Below, in pieces: positions 35,321-44,832 of a DNA stretch of 64,000 nt. The stretch is taken from contig CAVVCY010000003.1 in assembly GCA_963746905.1 (NCBI GenBank), positions 868,001 to 932,000 of the forward strand, in the 5' to 3' direction. The notes beneath the pieces were generated by a model, which saw only the letters and a list, made by a program, of their open reading frames with translations, did no database searches and was not told the DNA's origin. Each line of letters starts with the position of its first letter. Position 1 is the stretch's first letter. A program made the position numbers and the translations under genes. Source of the DNA: JALYNX01 sp963746905 (GTDB taxonomy: Bacteria; Actinomycetota; Acidimicrobiia; Spongiisociales; ZC4RG35).

Positions 35321-36032
35321 CTAGAAACGCGCCAGGTCGGCCTCGGCGTAGACGGCCACCATTTCGTCGGCTCGACAGACGTCCTTCAAGGCGTCGACCA
35401 GTTCTCCGACCCGGCTACCGGGAACCGCAACTGTCAGCTCGTCGTCTCCCATCCCGGTCCTCGCTCTGGACAATGCACATCCCATGGAGGCGGCGATGAC
35501 ACCGGTGTCGGCGGCTCGGGGCAGGATCTGACATTGGGGCTTGCCCGACCATTCCACTTCGACCGCGTCGTTGATCTCCATCATCTGACGGGGGGACACC
35601 CGCAGCATGACTACGTCCGGAGTTGTCTTCGCCTCGGCGAGTGGCCCGTAGCGGACCCCTTTCGGCCGCCTGGAAAGCGTCGCGACGCCGGCGAAGGCCT
35701 CCATGGTGACCCATCCAACGTCGAGCAGGGCGGCCACGTCGTTCTTGTCGATGATCTCGGCGGCCTCGGCGAAGCCATGGGTGTATCGGCCGACCGAGCA
35801 ATTGCCATGATCCTCGGCGACGGTGTCGAAGGTGTAGTCGTGCCCGTGCATCCAGAAGACACATGGGGCCGCCGCCCGACCCGACCGCCCGTCCTCAGTC
35901 GGCTCCGACATCGGCTCGGCGAATCGGGGCACCCCGTTGCTCGGGACCTCGTCGTGGAACGTGATGGCGATCGGCGAATGCTCCAACCCGAGCAGAGCTG
36001 GTCAGGGCATCGGAGTCGGCGGCGAAACTCAA
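35321..36032 (-). CDS. DUF169 family protein, probable single frameshift near the N-terminus
   Basis: About 236 residues when repaired. The conserved part LLGLEHSPIAITFHDEVP...SVGRYTHGF...PDVVMLRVSPRQMMEINDA...ADTGVIAASMGCALSRARTGMGDDELTVAVPG fits DUF169 proteins, whose role is unknown (some sit near formate or C1 genes). As given, only a TTG at 35986 could start this frame, losing the N-terminus. With one base fewer near 35998-36003, the frame joins to a TTG at 36032 with AAAGGA 6 bases upstream, giving MSFAADSDALTALLGLEHSP. I favour that gene model. Confidence 0.7.
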
Positions 36033-36062
36033 AGCGGTCCTTTCAAGATTGAAGGTCAGAAC

Positions 36063-36449
36063 CTAGCCGATCTTCTCGAAGCCCAGTTTCGGGTCGAGAA
36101 AGAGGCCTATCACCTCGAGATCGGGGAACCTGTCGCCAACCGCGATGATCGCGTTTCGAAGCTGTGCCTTCTGTTCGGAGTCCGGGACCGGGTTCCCAGC
36201 GCATCCAGCATGGGCCACGATCGCCACCTGAGTCGTGCCGTGGGCGTGCGATCGAGACCGTCAGGCTCTCGAGCAGGCCCTCCCCGGTTGCGCGTGACCG
36301 TTCCGGCGAGATGTTTGACGGCTCCAGTGGTAGTGATGTTGTCGATGTGATGGGCACCGAACCTCGCCATCAACTGGTCGAGGGTGCGGGTTTGAATCCG
36401 CCCATCCATGCAGGTGATGACAGCAGCGAACCTGTCGAACCGACGTCAT
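36063..36449 (-). pseudogene. Beta-carbonic-anhydrase-like protein, three single-base frameshifts
   Basis: Reading across three frames restores about 127 residues: MTSFDRFAAVITCMDGRIQT, LDQLMARFGAHHIDNITTTGAVKHLAGT, GEGLLESLTVSIDAHGTTQ, VAIVAHAGCAGNPVPDSEQK and a tail ending LGFEKIG. Zn ligands fit the CxDGR and HxxC pattern (VITCMDGR; AHAGCAGNP). It resembles short proteins annotated as carbonic anhydrase but of unproven activity. Extra bases appear near 36440, 36282-36287 and 36248. Either locally poor sequence or a decayed gene. TAGGCT 6 bases before the ATG at 36449 suggests an intact leaderless promoter. Confidence 0.65.
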
Positions 36450-36519
36450 GGCGGCAGCCTAAAACGGTCGCAGGCGGTGCGTCCCGTGACGCCGACGGCC
36501 GTGCTCTACACTCCGCAGC

Positions 36520-37063
36520 ATGTGGTGGATCATCGGCATCATCGTCGCCCTGCTCCTGTTCGCCGTCCTCATCTACAACCGTCTTGTCCAGGGGCGCAAT
36601 CGGGTGGACAACGCCTGGGGCCAGGTGCAGGTTCAGCTGAAGCGGCGGTACGACCTCATCCCCAACCTGGTGGAGACGGTCAAGGGTTACGCCGCTCACG
36701 AGCAGCAGACTTTCGAGCGGGTCACCCAGGCCCGTAATGCGGCAGCTTCGGCCGCCGGGCCCGCTGAGGCGGCACAGGCAGAGGGGTTCCTGACTCAGGC
36801 TTTGCGCCAATTGTTTGCGGTGGCTGAGGCCTATCCAGAGTTGCGGGCGTCCGAGAACTTCCAGCAACTCCAAGGCGGAGTTGGCCGAGACCGAGAACAA
36901 GATCGCGGTCTCCCGCCAGATCTACAACGACACCGTCCTCAGCTACAACAACACGGTCCAGCAGGTGCCCACCAACCTGGTAGCGGGAGCCTTTGGCTTC
37001 AAAGTCAGGGAGTTCTTCGAGGCCGGCCCTGAGGCGGAGCAAGCGCCGACCGTCGACTTCTGA
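36520..37063 (+). CDS. lemA: LemA family protein, single frameshift
   Basis: About 180 residues when repaired. N-terminal membrane helix (about 1-20), then the coiled LemA domain: YNRLVQGRNRVDNAWGQVQVQLKRRYDLIPNLVETVKGYA, AEAYPELRASENFQQLQ, AELAETENKIAVSRQIYND, NTVQQVPTNLVAGAFGF. An extra G at 36874-36875 (CAA GGC GGA for CAA GCG GAG) breaks the frame after ENFQQLQ. TACACT at 36507-36512, 7 bases before the ATG, suggests a leaderless message. LemA is commonly paired with a DUF2207 membrane protein, as here. Confidence 0.88.
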
Positions 37064-37064
37064 G

Positions 37065-38918
37065 TTGAGCCGTCTCACCCGGCTTGCGCTGGTCCTTCTG
37101 CTTGTAGTTGGCCCGGCGACCGCCGCCCTTGCCAAGTCCTTCTGGCTCTCGAACGCCGATGTCACTGTTGTGGTCAATGACGATGGCTCCCTGTCAGTCA
37201 CGGAGATTCTCAGCTTCGACTTCTCCGGGGACTTCTCAGGCGCCTATCGCGACATTCCGCTCGAACCGGGTCAACGGGTGACTTCGGTCTCGGTCCGGGA
37301 TGAGTCGACCACTTACACGCCTGGAGGGTGCACCGAGCTGGGATGCACCTCGCCTCCAGGCACCTACGGGGTGGCCGAGTTCAATGATCTGGTGCGAATC
37401 GTCTGGCATCACGACTCGCAGGACGAGACGCGCATCTTCAAGCTCTCTTACGTCATGACCGGGTTGTCCACGGCATATGACGACGTGGTCGACGTCAATT
37501 ACAAGGTATGGGGTGACCAGTGGTCGGTCGGGCTCGATCAGCTCCACGCCAGAGTGGAGCTTCCCGGTCAACCCGTCGATGGCGATGTCAAGGTCTGGGG
37601 CCATCCCTTCGACGTCGACGGAGTCACCTCGTTGGGTGACGACGGGGTCTCTCCCTCACTGGAGGCGAGGAACATTCCGGCCGAGCAATGGGTCGAGATT
37701 CGGGTGGTCTTCCCCACCGAACTTCTATCCGCCACCAACGGGGCCACCGTCGTCTCCGGGGACGGCCTCCCGACCATCCTCGCCGAGGAGGAGTCCTTCG
37801 CCGATGATGCGGAACAGGCGGCCCGGGCGGGGCGAACCGGTCTGATCTGGGGGACTGTGTTCGCCGTCCTAACCGCGGTTGGCCTCGGTGGGTTCGTCTA
37901 TATGCGCTATGGCAAGGAGCCCCGTGTCGACTACGACCGCCAGTATGAGCAGGAGCCGCCGTCCGATCTGACACCGGCCGAGGTCGGAGCCCTGATTACC
38001 CAGGGGAGCGTCACCGAGAAGGAATTCACCGCAACCATGTTCGATCTCATCCGACGTGGGGTCATCGCTGCCAGCCCATCCCAGGTCGAACGCTCGACAT
38101 GGGGCGGTCTGAAGACGGAGACCATCACCGACCTTGTCCTGTCCGTTCCGGAGAAGGAAGTCGAGCTCCGCAATTTCGAGCAGTCTCTGATGGGAGTTGT
38201 CCGACGTGTGCTCGAACTGGGGCCGCGCCCACTCCATGAGTTTCGGGACGCAATCCGGGACGATGCGGCCGCCAACGCCAAGAGCTACGACAACTTCCGG
38301 GATGAGTCGCTCGGCGCGGTGCGAAGGAGCGGTCTGCTCGACGACAGTGGCTACGGAGTCTCCTGGGGGGTCCGCTTGGTCATGGGCGGCGCCGTGATCG
38401 CCTCCTTCTTCCTGCTTCCCAAGCTGTTGTCGCACGTCCCCGGCGGAGATGTGATCGCTGCACTGATTTCCATCGGGCTCCTGGTGGGAACGATCATGTT
38501 GTTCGTCCTGCTCAGCTTCAGGCGGGTGCGGATCCGTCGGTCCAAGGAGGGCGCCCTGGAGTCGGCTCGTTGGGAGGCATTCCGCAGGTACCTGTCCGAC
38601 TTCTCCAGACTCGAGGACGCGCCGCCGATCTCACTCGAGCTGTGGGATCGCTATCTGGTGTACGCCATCGTCTTTGGGGTGGCCGCCGAAGTCCTCCAAC
38701 AGGCCCGGCTTCATGCGCCACCCGAGTTGGAGACCACGTCGTCGATCTACTGGTTCGGCACCTACGGCTATTCGGGCGGTCACAGTGAGAACGCATTCGC
38801 CGGCATCCAGGCCTCCCTCGCGGGGGCATTCACCCCTCCTTCGTCCAGCGGCGGCGGCGGCGGGTTTTCCGGCGGTGGTGGCGGTGGCGGAGGAGGCGGA
38901 GGCGGGGGCGCTTGGTGA
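37065..38918 (+). CDS. DUF2207 membrane protein with glycine-rich C-terminus
   Basis: 617 residues from a TTG at 37065, one base after the lemA stop. Signal peptide about 1-22 (LALVLLLVVGPATAALA), extracytoplasmic DUF2207 domain about 25-240 (VTVVVNDDGSLSVTEILSFDFSGDFSGAYRDIPL), membrane helix about 262-280, cytoplasmic linker, two further helices about 430-475, then a second soluble region and a tail of almost pure glycine (GGGGGFSGGG then more than ten Gly). The layout is typical of LemA-partner DUF2207 proteins, thought to act at the cell surface; function unproven. Confidence 0.88.
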   Translation: MSRLTRLALVLLLVVGPATAALAKSFWLSNADVTVVVNDDGSLSVTEILSFDFSGDFSGAYRDIPLEPGQRVTSVSVRDESTTYTPGGCTELGCTSPPGTYGVAEFNDLVRIVWHHDSQDETRIFKLSYVMTGLSTAYDDVVDVNYKVWGDQWSVGLDQLHARVELPGQPVDGDVKVWGHPFDVDGVTSLGDDGVSPSLEARNIPAEQWVEIRVVFPTELLSATNGATVVSGDGLPTILAEEESFADDAEQAARAGRTGLIWGTVFAVLTAVGLGGFVYMRYGKEPRVDYDRQYEQEPPSDLTPAEVGALITQGSVTEKEFTATMFDLIRRGVIAASPSQVERSTWGGLKTETITDLVLSVPEKEVELRNFEQSLMGVVRRVLELGPRPLHEFRDAIRDDAAANAKSYDNFRDESLGAVRRSGLLDDSGYGVSWGVRLVMGGAVIASFFLLPKLLSHVPGGDVIAALISIGLLVGTIMLFVLLSFRRVRIRRSKEGALESARWEAFRRYLSDFSRLEDAPPISLELWDRYLVYAIVFGVAAEVLQQARLHAPPELETTSSIYWFGTYGYSGGHSENAFAGIQASLAGAFTPPSSSGGGGGFSGGGGGGGGGGGGGAW

Positions 38919-38922
38919 TCGG

Positions 38923-39972
38923 CTAGGCCGAAAGCAGGTAGAACGCCGAGAACCGGTTACTGATGTCCTCCAGGGTCTGGAAGCTACTGAACCCGGCCTC
39001 GGCGGCATAACGCTCTGCTTTCTGATGACCCCACGCGGCACCCAACCCGTCGCCGCCCTTGGCCAGTGATTGGGTCATGCAATGCATGGTGGAAATCCCG
39101 TAGAGCAATGCGCCGCGCGAGTTCAGGTTCTCTTCCAGGTTCGAGCTGGCGTTGGGCTCCATCATCAGATACAGGCCATCATCGGCCAACGACTCCCGGA
39201 TTCTTCGCAGCCCGTCCATGGGCTCGGCGAGGTCGTGGATCACGTCGAACGTGGTGATGAAATCGAAGCCAGGCTCGGTGGGGATCGCTTCGGCTCCCGC
39301 CACCTGGAATGAGGCATTGGGAATAGTCCGCGCCCTATCCGAGGCCACCGCAACCGAGTCGGCCGAGATGTCGAATCCGACGACCTCGGAGTTGGGATAG
39401 GCCTGAGCCATCAAGATCACAGCGCTTCCAGAGCCGCAACCGACATCCGCGATTCGGATCCCTGACTCCAGCCGGGCCGCCAGTCCGGGCACGGCCGGCA
39501 GCCAGCGATTGGTGAGGAAGATCCGCTGTGAGGGGCCGTTCCCCCGGCCGATTCCACGTATCAAGCCCGGACCGAATTGCTCGAAGGCGACGCCGCCGCC
39601 GTGAATCGCGGCATTGGCGATCCCGTCGACTTGGCCCATCACCGCCGGAATCATGTCGAACCAGCCGCCCATGAAGTAGGGGCTGTCCTCGTCGGACAGG
39701 AACAAGGCGTGCTCGGGGGGGAGGTCGAACCGCTCGGACTCCGGGTCGTAGTCCACCACTCCGGAAGCGGCGAGACCGGACAGGATCTCCTGGACGTATC
39801 TCTCTTCAAGGCCGGCGGCCACCGCTATTTCCACAGAGGTGCCGCCCTGTCCCGTGCCCAAGTACTCCAAGAGCCCACTGCGATCTGCCACCGCCAGGAG
39901 GCCGATGGTGGTTGCGCCAGAGGCGAGTTCCAGAAACCGATCGAGGAACGACTCGATCTTGTTCCGATCCAT
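38923..39972 (-). CDS. SAM-dependent methyltransferase with N-terminal winged helix
   Basis: 349 residues. An N-terminal winged-helix/dimerisation part (about 1-90: LADRSGLLEYLG...LEERYVQEILSGLAASGVVDYD) as in O-methyltransferase-like proteins, then a Rossmann methyltransferase with motif I IRIADVGCGSGSAVILMAQAYP (about 170-190), VVGFDISADSV and FDFITTFDVIHDLAEP. Substrate unknown. ATG start with AGGCAGGAA upstream. Possibly cotranscribed after the small membrane protein and hut genes on this strand. Confidence 0.87.
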   Translation of the reverse strand: MDRNKIESFLDRFLELASGATTIGLLAVADRSGLLEYLGTGQGGTSVEIAVAAGLEERYVQEILSGLAASGVVDYDPESERFDLPPEHALFLSDEDSPYFMGGWFDMIPAVMGQVDGIANAAIHGGGVAFEQFGPGLIRGIGRGNGPSQRIFLTNRWLPAVPGLAARLESGIRIADVGCGSGSAVILMAQAYPNSEVVGFDISADSVAVASDRARTIPNASFQVAGAEAIPTEPGFDFITTFDVIHDLAEPMDGLRRIRESLADDGLYLMMEPNASSNLEENLNSRGALLYGISTMHCMTQSLAKGGDGLGAAWGHQKAERYAAEAGFSSFQTLEDISNRFSAFYLLSA

Positions 39973-39982
39973 TTCCTGCCTT

Positions 39983-40426
39983 TCAGGCTCCCAGCTTGGT
40001 GATCATTGCCCACAACGTGACGAACAGAACAACGAAGTCCCAAAGCCCGGCCTGCTGCGCCCCTTTGATCGCCTCCGGGATCCCCGCTCCAGATATGGCG
40101 GCCTCCATCACCCTCTCGTTTGCCCTCTTCCCGATGGTGGACTGGATGACGCCGCTGGCGATGAAGGCCCCGAGACCGATCAGGACGAAGGTGTCGCCCC
40201 AGCCGAACGCGTCGGAGGTCAGCACCAGGCCGATCCCGGACAGGACGACCAGCCCGGAAGCGGATCCAAAGTAGATGGCCCCCCACTTCTCCATGCCCTT
40301 GAGCAGCCCTTCTGCGGTCGGCGGGCCCAGTCGCACCAAGGATGGATAGCTGAAATACCCATAGATGCCACCACCGATCCAAGCGGCGGCACCGAGGATG
40401 TGGAGGAAGAGGAGGCCGTCACGCAC
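39983..40426 (-). CDS. Small four-helix integral membrane protein
   Basis: 147 residues, membrane segments about 4-24, 52-70, 76-95 and 125-143. LLFLHILGAAAWIGGGIYGYFSYPS resembles the DUF2269/CopD-like family, whose His in the first helix may bind haem or metal. Function unknown. Overlaps the hutI end by 8 bases, so it is probably in the hut transcription unit. Confidence 0.7.
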   Translation of the reverse strand: MRDGLLFLHILGAAAWIGGGIYGYFSYPSLVRLGPPTAEGLLKGMEKWGAIYFGSASGLVVLSGIGLVLTSDAFGWGDTFVLIGLGAFIASGVIQSTIGKRANERVMEAAISGAGIPEAIKGAQQAGLWDFVVLFVTLWAMITKLGA

Positions 40427-41623
40427 TTGCTTGCTCCTTGCTCGAAAGGTGGGGCTGGAAGCTACCTCCTCTGATGGTCTTCCACACCAGGTTGGTCGCC
40501 GGTCGATAGGCGAGATGGGCTTCGGTGGGTGCGTCCAGGATCACCAGGTCCCCGGCGGCCCCGGGGCTGAGGTGCCCGTGATCGTCGAGGCCCAACGCGA
40601 GCGCACCGCCCCGCGTCGCGGCGTAGACAGCCTGTTCGACAGTCAGTTCCATCAAAACGCAGGCCATTGAGATCACCAGGCCCATCGACTCGATGTAGGA
40701 CGTGCCCGGGTTGCAATCGGTGGCGAGGGCGATGGTCACCCCTCGCTCCAGCAGCATCCTTCCCGGCGCCTGTGGGTGCCGGAGCGAATAGGAGGCCCCC
40801 GGGGTGAGGACACCGCAGACTCCCGCCGCGGCAAGAGCGTCGGCGTCGTCGACCGTCGCCCAATCGAGATGATCGGCCGACATTGCCCCCAACTCGGCGG
40901 CCAGGAGCGCACCGCCGCTATGGCTCAACTGCTCGGCGTGAACACGAGCTGGCAGGCCGAGGTCGATCGCCGCCTCGAGGATGCGTCTGCCCTGATCGAG
41001 GCTGAAGGCGCCCTCTTCGACGAATACATCGCAGAAGTCGGCTTCGGAGGCGACGGTCGGAAGCATCTCGTCGACGATCAAGTCGACGTATCGGTCTTCG
41101 GCATCTTCGAAACTCCTCTGGGAAGGCGTGGGCGCCGAGAAAGGTGGTCTTGATGGTCACCGGCAACTCCAGCGCCAGGCGCCGGGCGACACGGAGGAGA
41201 GTCTGCTCCGTGGTCAGATCCAGCCCGTATCCCGTCTTGATCTCGAGGGTGGTGGTGCCGGACGAGAGCATTCGACGGATGCGGTCGGCCGATTGCCGGA
41301 CCAGGTCGTCCTCCGATGCCGATCTGGTCGCTGCCACCGTGGAGAGGATCCCACCACCGGTGTAGGGGGCTCCGGCCGAGACGTGCCACGAACTCGTCGG
41401 ATCGATCGCCGGCAAACACGAGATGAGTGTGAGCGTCGACAAATCCCGGGATCACGGCTCGACCCTCGCATTCGATTCGGCGGCTCGAGCCCTGCAGCGG
41501 GGCATCTGCCTCTGGCCCGGCGTAGGTGACCCGGCCGTCATCGATGGCAACGGCCGCTCCGAGGACCGGCGGCCCGTCGTTGGTGATCAGACGTCCGATC
41601 CCCGTGATCAGAACGTGGGTCAT
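40419..41623 (-). CDS. hutI: Imidazolonepropionase, two single-base frameshifts
   Basis: About 400 residues when repaired, normal for HutI. Three consecutive frames carry: GIGRLITNDGPP...VIPGFVDAHTHLVFAGDRSDEFVARL; AGAPYTGGGILSTVAATRSASEDDLV...TTLEIKTGYGLDL...TFLGAHAFPEEF; and EDAEDRYVDLIVDEMLP...FCDVFVEEGAFSLDQGRRIL...HAEQLSHSGG...SADHLDW...LATDCNPGTSYIESM. Extra bases lie near 41376-41377 and 41110-41112. HTH and HAEQ, H and D residues form the metal site. Opens imidazolonepropionate to formiminoglutamate. ATG overlaps the hutH stop. Confidence 0.88.
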
Positions 41624-43155
41624 CCGGTCAGCCCGGAGACCACTGCCTCGATCTCGCCCGACCCGATCAGCTCAGCGACCGTCTCGATTTCAGCGGCCAA
41701 CGATCTGTCTTCGGTCAATGGCGGGACGTGCTCCCTGATGAGGGCGGCTACGGCAGAAGTGCCCGGGGCGGGGCGCAACGGCTGTCGGTATTCGAGGGCC
41801 TGGGTGGCACAGAGCATCTCCACCGCAAGTACCCGGCGGGTGTTGTCGAGGACGGGGAACAGCTTTCGCCCCGCGCCCCAACCCATCGACACATGATCTT
41901 CCTGCATCCCGGAGGTGGGAATCGACTCGACGGAGGCGGGATGGGAGAGGACCCGATTCTCGGCGACCAAGGCCGCCTGTGTGTATTGGCTGATCATGTA
42001 GCCGGAGTTGACACCGGGATCAGGCGATAGGAAGGCAGGGAGGCCGGCGGAACGGGTCGGGTCCAGCATTCGGTCGGTCCGCCGCTCGGAGATCGACCCA
42101 AGCTCGGTGACGGCTATCGCACAGAAGTCGAGGACGAAGGCGAGGGGCTGGCCGTGGAAGTTGCCCGCTGAGATCACCTCTGCCGTATCCGGGAAGACGA
42201 TCGGGTTGTCGACCACCGACCCGATCTCGATGTCGAGGACTCTTGCCATGTGGCTCAAGGTGTCGGCTACCGCTCCGTGGACCTGAGGAGCGCAGCGCAA
42301 CGAGTATGCGTCCTGGACTGCGTGGTGGAAGTCCTCGGCGTGGCTGGCCCCGATCCCGCTTCCTTCGAGGAGGGCGGCAATCCGACGGGCCGACTGCCCC
42401 TGCCCGGGATGGGGCCTCAGCGCGTGGACCTCGGGTCGGAACGGCCGGGAACTGCCCATCACCGCCTCGACGGTGAGGGCGCAGGCTACGTCCGCTGCCA
42501 GCAGGAGGGTGTTGGCTTGATAGTGGGCGAGGATCCCCATTGCAGCCATCCCCTCGGTCCCGTTGAGCAGTGACAGGCCTTCCTTGGTCTGAAGGCGAAG
42601 TGGTTCGAGACCGGCCTTCGCCAGGGCCTGCGCACCGGTGAGGGTCTCACCGTTCCAACGGACCTCGCCCTCACCGATCAGGGGGAGCGCGAGGTGGGCG
42701 AACGGTGCCAGGTCTCCGGAGGCGCCGACCGAGCCCTGGGAGGGGACAAGGGGCAGAATCCCCCTATTGAGCATCTCGATGAGCCGCTCAACGATCTCGG
42801 GTCGGACCCCGGAATGGCCTTGGGACAGTGTCCGCGCCCGGAGCAGGAGCATTGCCCGGACCACGATGTCGGGAAGGGGGTCCCCGACTCCTGCGGCGTG
42901 GGAGCGGACGAGGTTGTATTGAAGGGCCTCGGTCTGGTCCCGCCCGATGTGGGTGGATGCCAAAGCCCCGAATCCGGTGGTGATCCCGTAGACGACCTCG
43001 CTCGAGTCGACGGCAGACTCGACTACGTCTCTGGCGGGCCTCATACGGTCGGCCAGGTGTGGGCTCGTGACCACTGTGACCCCGTCGCGGGCGACGGAGA
43101 TGACATCGGCCCGGGTCAGGGGGTTGCCGTCGATGACGATGGTGCTCACGCTCAC
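41620..43155 (-). CDS. hutH: Histidine ammonia-lyase
   Basis: 511 residues. The MIO prosthetic group forms from Ala-Ser-Gly in QGSVGASGDLAPFAHLALPLIGEG; also YGITTGFGALASTHI, LLNGTEGMAAMG, QDAYSLRCAPQVHGA and SAGNFHGQPLAF. Deaminates histidine to urocanate. GTG start (43155 or 43149). With hutI next, urocanase (hutU) is the missing step and is not in the window. Confidence 0.95.
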   Translation of the reverse strand: MSVSTIVIDGNPLTRADVISVARDGVTVVTSPHLADRMRPARDVVESAVDSSEVVYGITTGFGALASTHIGRDQTEALQYNLVRSHAAGVGDPLPDIVVRAMLLLRARTLSQGHSGVRPEIVERLIEMLNRGILPLVPSQGSVGASGDLAPFAHLALPLIGEGEVRWNGETLTGAQALAKAGLEPLRLQTKEGLSLLNGTEGMAAMGILAHYQANTLLLAADVACALTVEAVMGSSRPFRPEVHALRPHPGQGQSARRIAALLEGSGIGASHAEDFHHAVQDAYSLRCAPQVHGAVADTLSHMARVLDIEIGSVVDNPIVFPDTAEVISAGNFHGQPLAFVLDFCAIAVTELGSISERRTDRMLDPTRSAGLPAFLSPDPGVNSGYMISQYTQAALVAENRVLSHPASVESIPTSGMQEDHVSMGWGAGRKLFPVLDNTRRVLAVEMLCATQALEYRQPLRPAPGTSAVAALIREHVPPLTEDRSLAAEIETVAELIGSGEIEAVVSGLTG

Positions 43156-43214
43156 TCACGGTACATATTGGATTCCAGGGAAGGCCATAACTTCCGATAC
43201 CGTTGTCTGAGGAA

Positions 43215-43622
43215 ATGACGGATCTCACACCACTCCTGGCCCAACCCGGTGCCTCAGTCGCAGTGATCGGCGCGACCGATCGCCCCGGCAAGTACGGCGG
43301 GATCATCTATCGGGATCTCAAGCGCAAGGGCTACAAGGTGTTCGCCGTCAACCCCTACCGTGAGATCGTCGATGGCGACCCTTGCTGGCATTCGGTCCTC
43401 GACCTGCCCGAAAAGCCAACCATCGCCGATTTCGTGATTCCGGCGGCACGGGGCCTGCTCGTGCTCGACGAGTGCGAGAAGGCGGGGATTCAGAACATCT
43501 GGATCCAGCCGGGAGCCGAGTCACCCGAGTTGGAGAAGAGACTTTCCAGCGGCCCGTTCGTCTGGTTGACCCGGGCCTGCATCATGGTGCGGGCCGGGTA
43601 CGCGGCCGCGCTCGGAGGCTAG
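43215..43622 (+). CDS. CoA-binding domain protein (YccU-like)
   Basis: 135 residues from ATG 43215 (TTG 43203 also possible). Rossmann CoA_binding_2 domain: SVAVIGATDRPGKYGGIIYRDLKRKGYKVFAVNPY, DLPEKPTIADFVIPA, and GIQNIWIQPGAESPELEKRL. Members resemble the SucD CoA-binding fold; in vivo role unknown. Its stop overlaps the 3' end of the convergent acyl-CoA dehydrogenase gene. Confidence 0.85.
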   Translation: MTDLTPLLAQPGASVAVIGATDRPGKYGGIIYRDLKRKGYKVFAVNPYREIVDGDPCWHSVLDLPEKPTIADFVIPAARGLLVLDECEKAGIQNIWIQPGAESPELEKRLSSGPFVWLTRACIMVRAGYAAALGG

Positions 43623-44725
43623 ATCCTCCCCGCGAACAGCTCTCTGGCGATGATGTTGCGCTGGATCTCAGAGGTCCCTTCGTAGATCCGGGGGGCCCGT
43701 ACTTCGGTGTAGAGGTGGGCAAGAGTGGAGCCCGCTTCCAGGCCTCTCGCCCCCAGCACCTGGATGGCAACATCGACGGCTCTCTGTGCGGTCTCGGTGG
43801 CAAATAGCTTTGCCATCGCGGCCTTCCCGGTGAGGGCATCGCGGTCGCCCGAGTCGTGGGCTTCCGATGCCGAGTAGACCAGATGGGCAGCCGCCTCGAT
43901 CGCAAGCCTGATGTCGGCCAGCTGGTGGGACACACCCTGGAATTCCCCGATCGGCGTCCCGAAAGCAGTCCTGGTGGTGGCGTGGTCGACCGCAATGCCG
44001 AGAGCCGCTTCTGCCATCCCCAGGGCGAAGGCCCCGACGCTGGGGCGAAACAGGTCCAGGGTCTGCATCGCCACCCGGAACCCATGGTCTACCTCACCGA
44101 GAACATGGGTGGACGGCACCGCCACTCCGTCGAAGGTCAGCCGCCCCAGTGGATGGGGGGAGATCATCGGAATCGTCTCTCCGGTCAAGCCTGTGGCGTC
44201 ACCCGGGACTGCGAATGCGGTGATCCCACGCGAGCCGACGCCGTCGGCGGTTCGGGCAAAGACCGTGTACACGTCGGCGTCGGGCGCGTTCGAGATGTAT
44301 GCCTTCTCGCCTGTGATCCGATACCCGTCGTCATCCGGCTCGGCTCTCGTGGTCAGCGCCGCGGCATCCGATCCGGCCCCTGGCTCGGTGAGGGCAAACG
44401 CCGCCACTGCATCCCCGGTGCGAATCGCCGGAATCCACTCTTCGCGAACGGCAGTCGTGCCCATCAAATGAATCGGTATGGCGCCCAGCCCCTGGACGGC
44501 GAAGGTGGTCTCGGCCTCGGTGGAGACCCGGGCCAAGCCCTGGCGGATTGCGCAAAGGTCGGTGGCGGTGACCCCTTCGGTGGCGAACAGCCGGTCGAAG
44601 AGGCCATGATCGGCGATGCCCTTGGCCAGGCCTCGATTCACCCGGCCCGGCACACCGCCTTCGGCCGATTCGAGCAGGGAGCGGGCGATTCGCTCGGACT
44701 CTTCGACAAGGGGATGGGTTTGCAT
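43619..44725 (-). CDS. Acyl-CoA dehydrogenase
   Basis: 368 residues from ATG 44725; a TTG at 44749 would add eight. FAD-flavoprotein: FALTEPGAGSDAAAL (about 108-122), GEKAYISNAPDADVYTVFAR, and FGTPIGEFQGVSHQLADI, with the catalytic Glu in RIYEGTSEIQRNIIAREL at the C-terminus. Oxidises an acyl-CoA to the enoyl-CoA. Neighbours (enoyl-CoA hydratase, CoA ligase) fit acyl-CoA or amino-acid breakdown. Chain specificity not predictable. Confidence 0.93.
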   Translation of the reverse strand: MQTHPLVEESERIARSLLESAEGGVPGRVNRGLAKGIADHGLFDRLFATEGVTATDLCAIRQGLARVSTEAETTFAVQGLGAIPIHLMGTTAVREEWIPAIRTGDAVAAFALTEPGAGSDAAALTTRAEPDDDGYRITGEKAYISNAPDADVYTVFARTADGVGSRGITAFAVPGDATGLTGETIPMISPHPLGRLTFDGVAVPSTHVLGEVDHGFRVAMQTLDLFRPSVGAFALGMAEAALGIAVDHATTRTAFGTPIGEFQGVSHQLADIRLAIEAAAHLVYSASEAHDSGDRDALTGKAAMAKLFATETAQRAVDVAIQVLGARGLEAGSTLAHLYTEVRAPRIYEGTSEIQRNIIARELFAGRI

Positions 44726-44832
44726 CGGCAGATCCCAAGTTACCGACAAGAAACCGAAGTCACACAGGCTGTCGATGCTTGCAATGGAATAGTCTGCGAC
44801 GGAACGCCCATCTCGCGAGTCTGGAGACCCCG

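Noticed and set aside
38835..38918. Glycine-coding GGC/GGT/GGA run as a microsatellite
   Set aside because: It is in frame with the DUF2207 gene, uses mixed codons, and a glycine tail is usual in this family.
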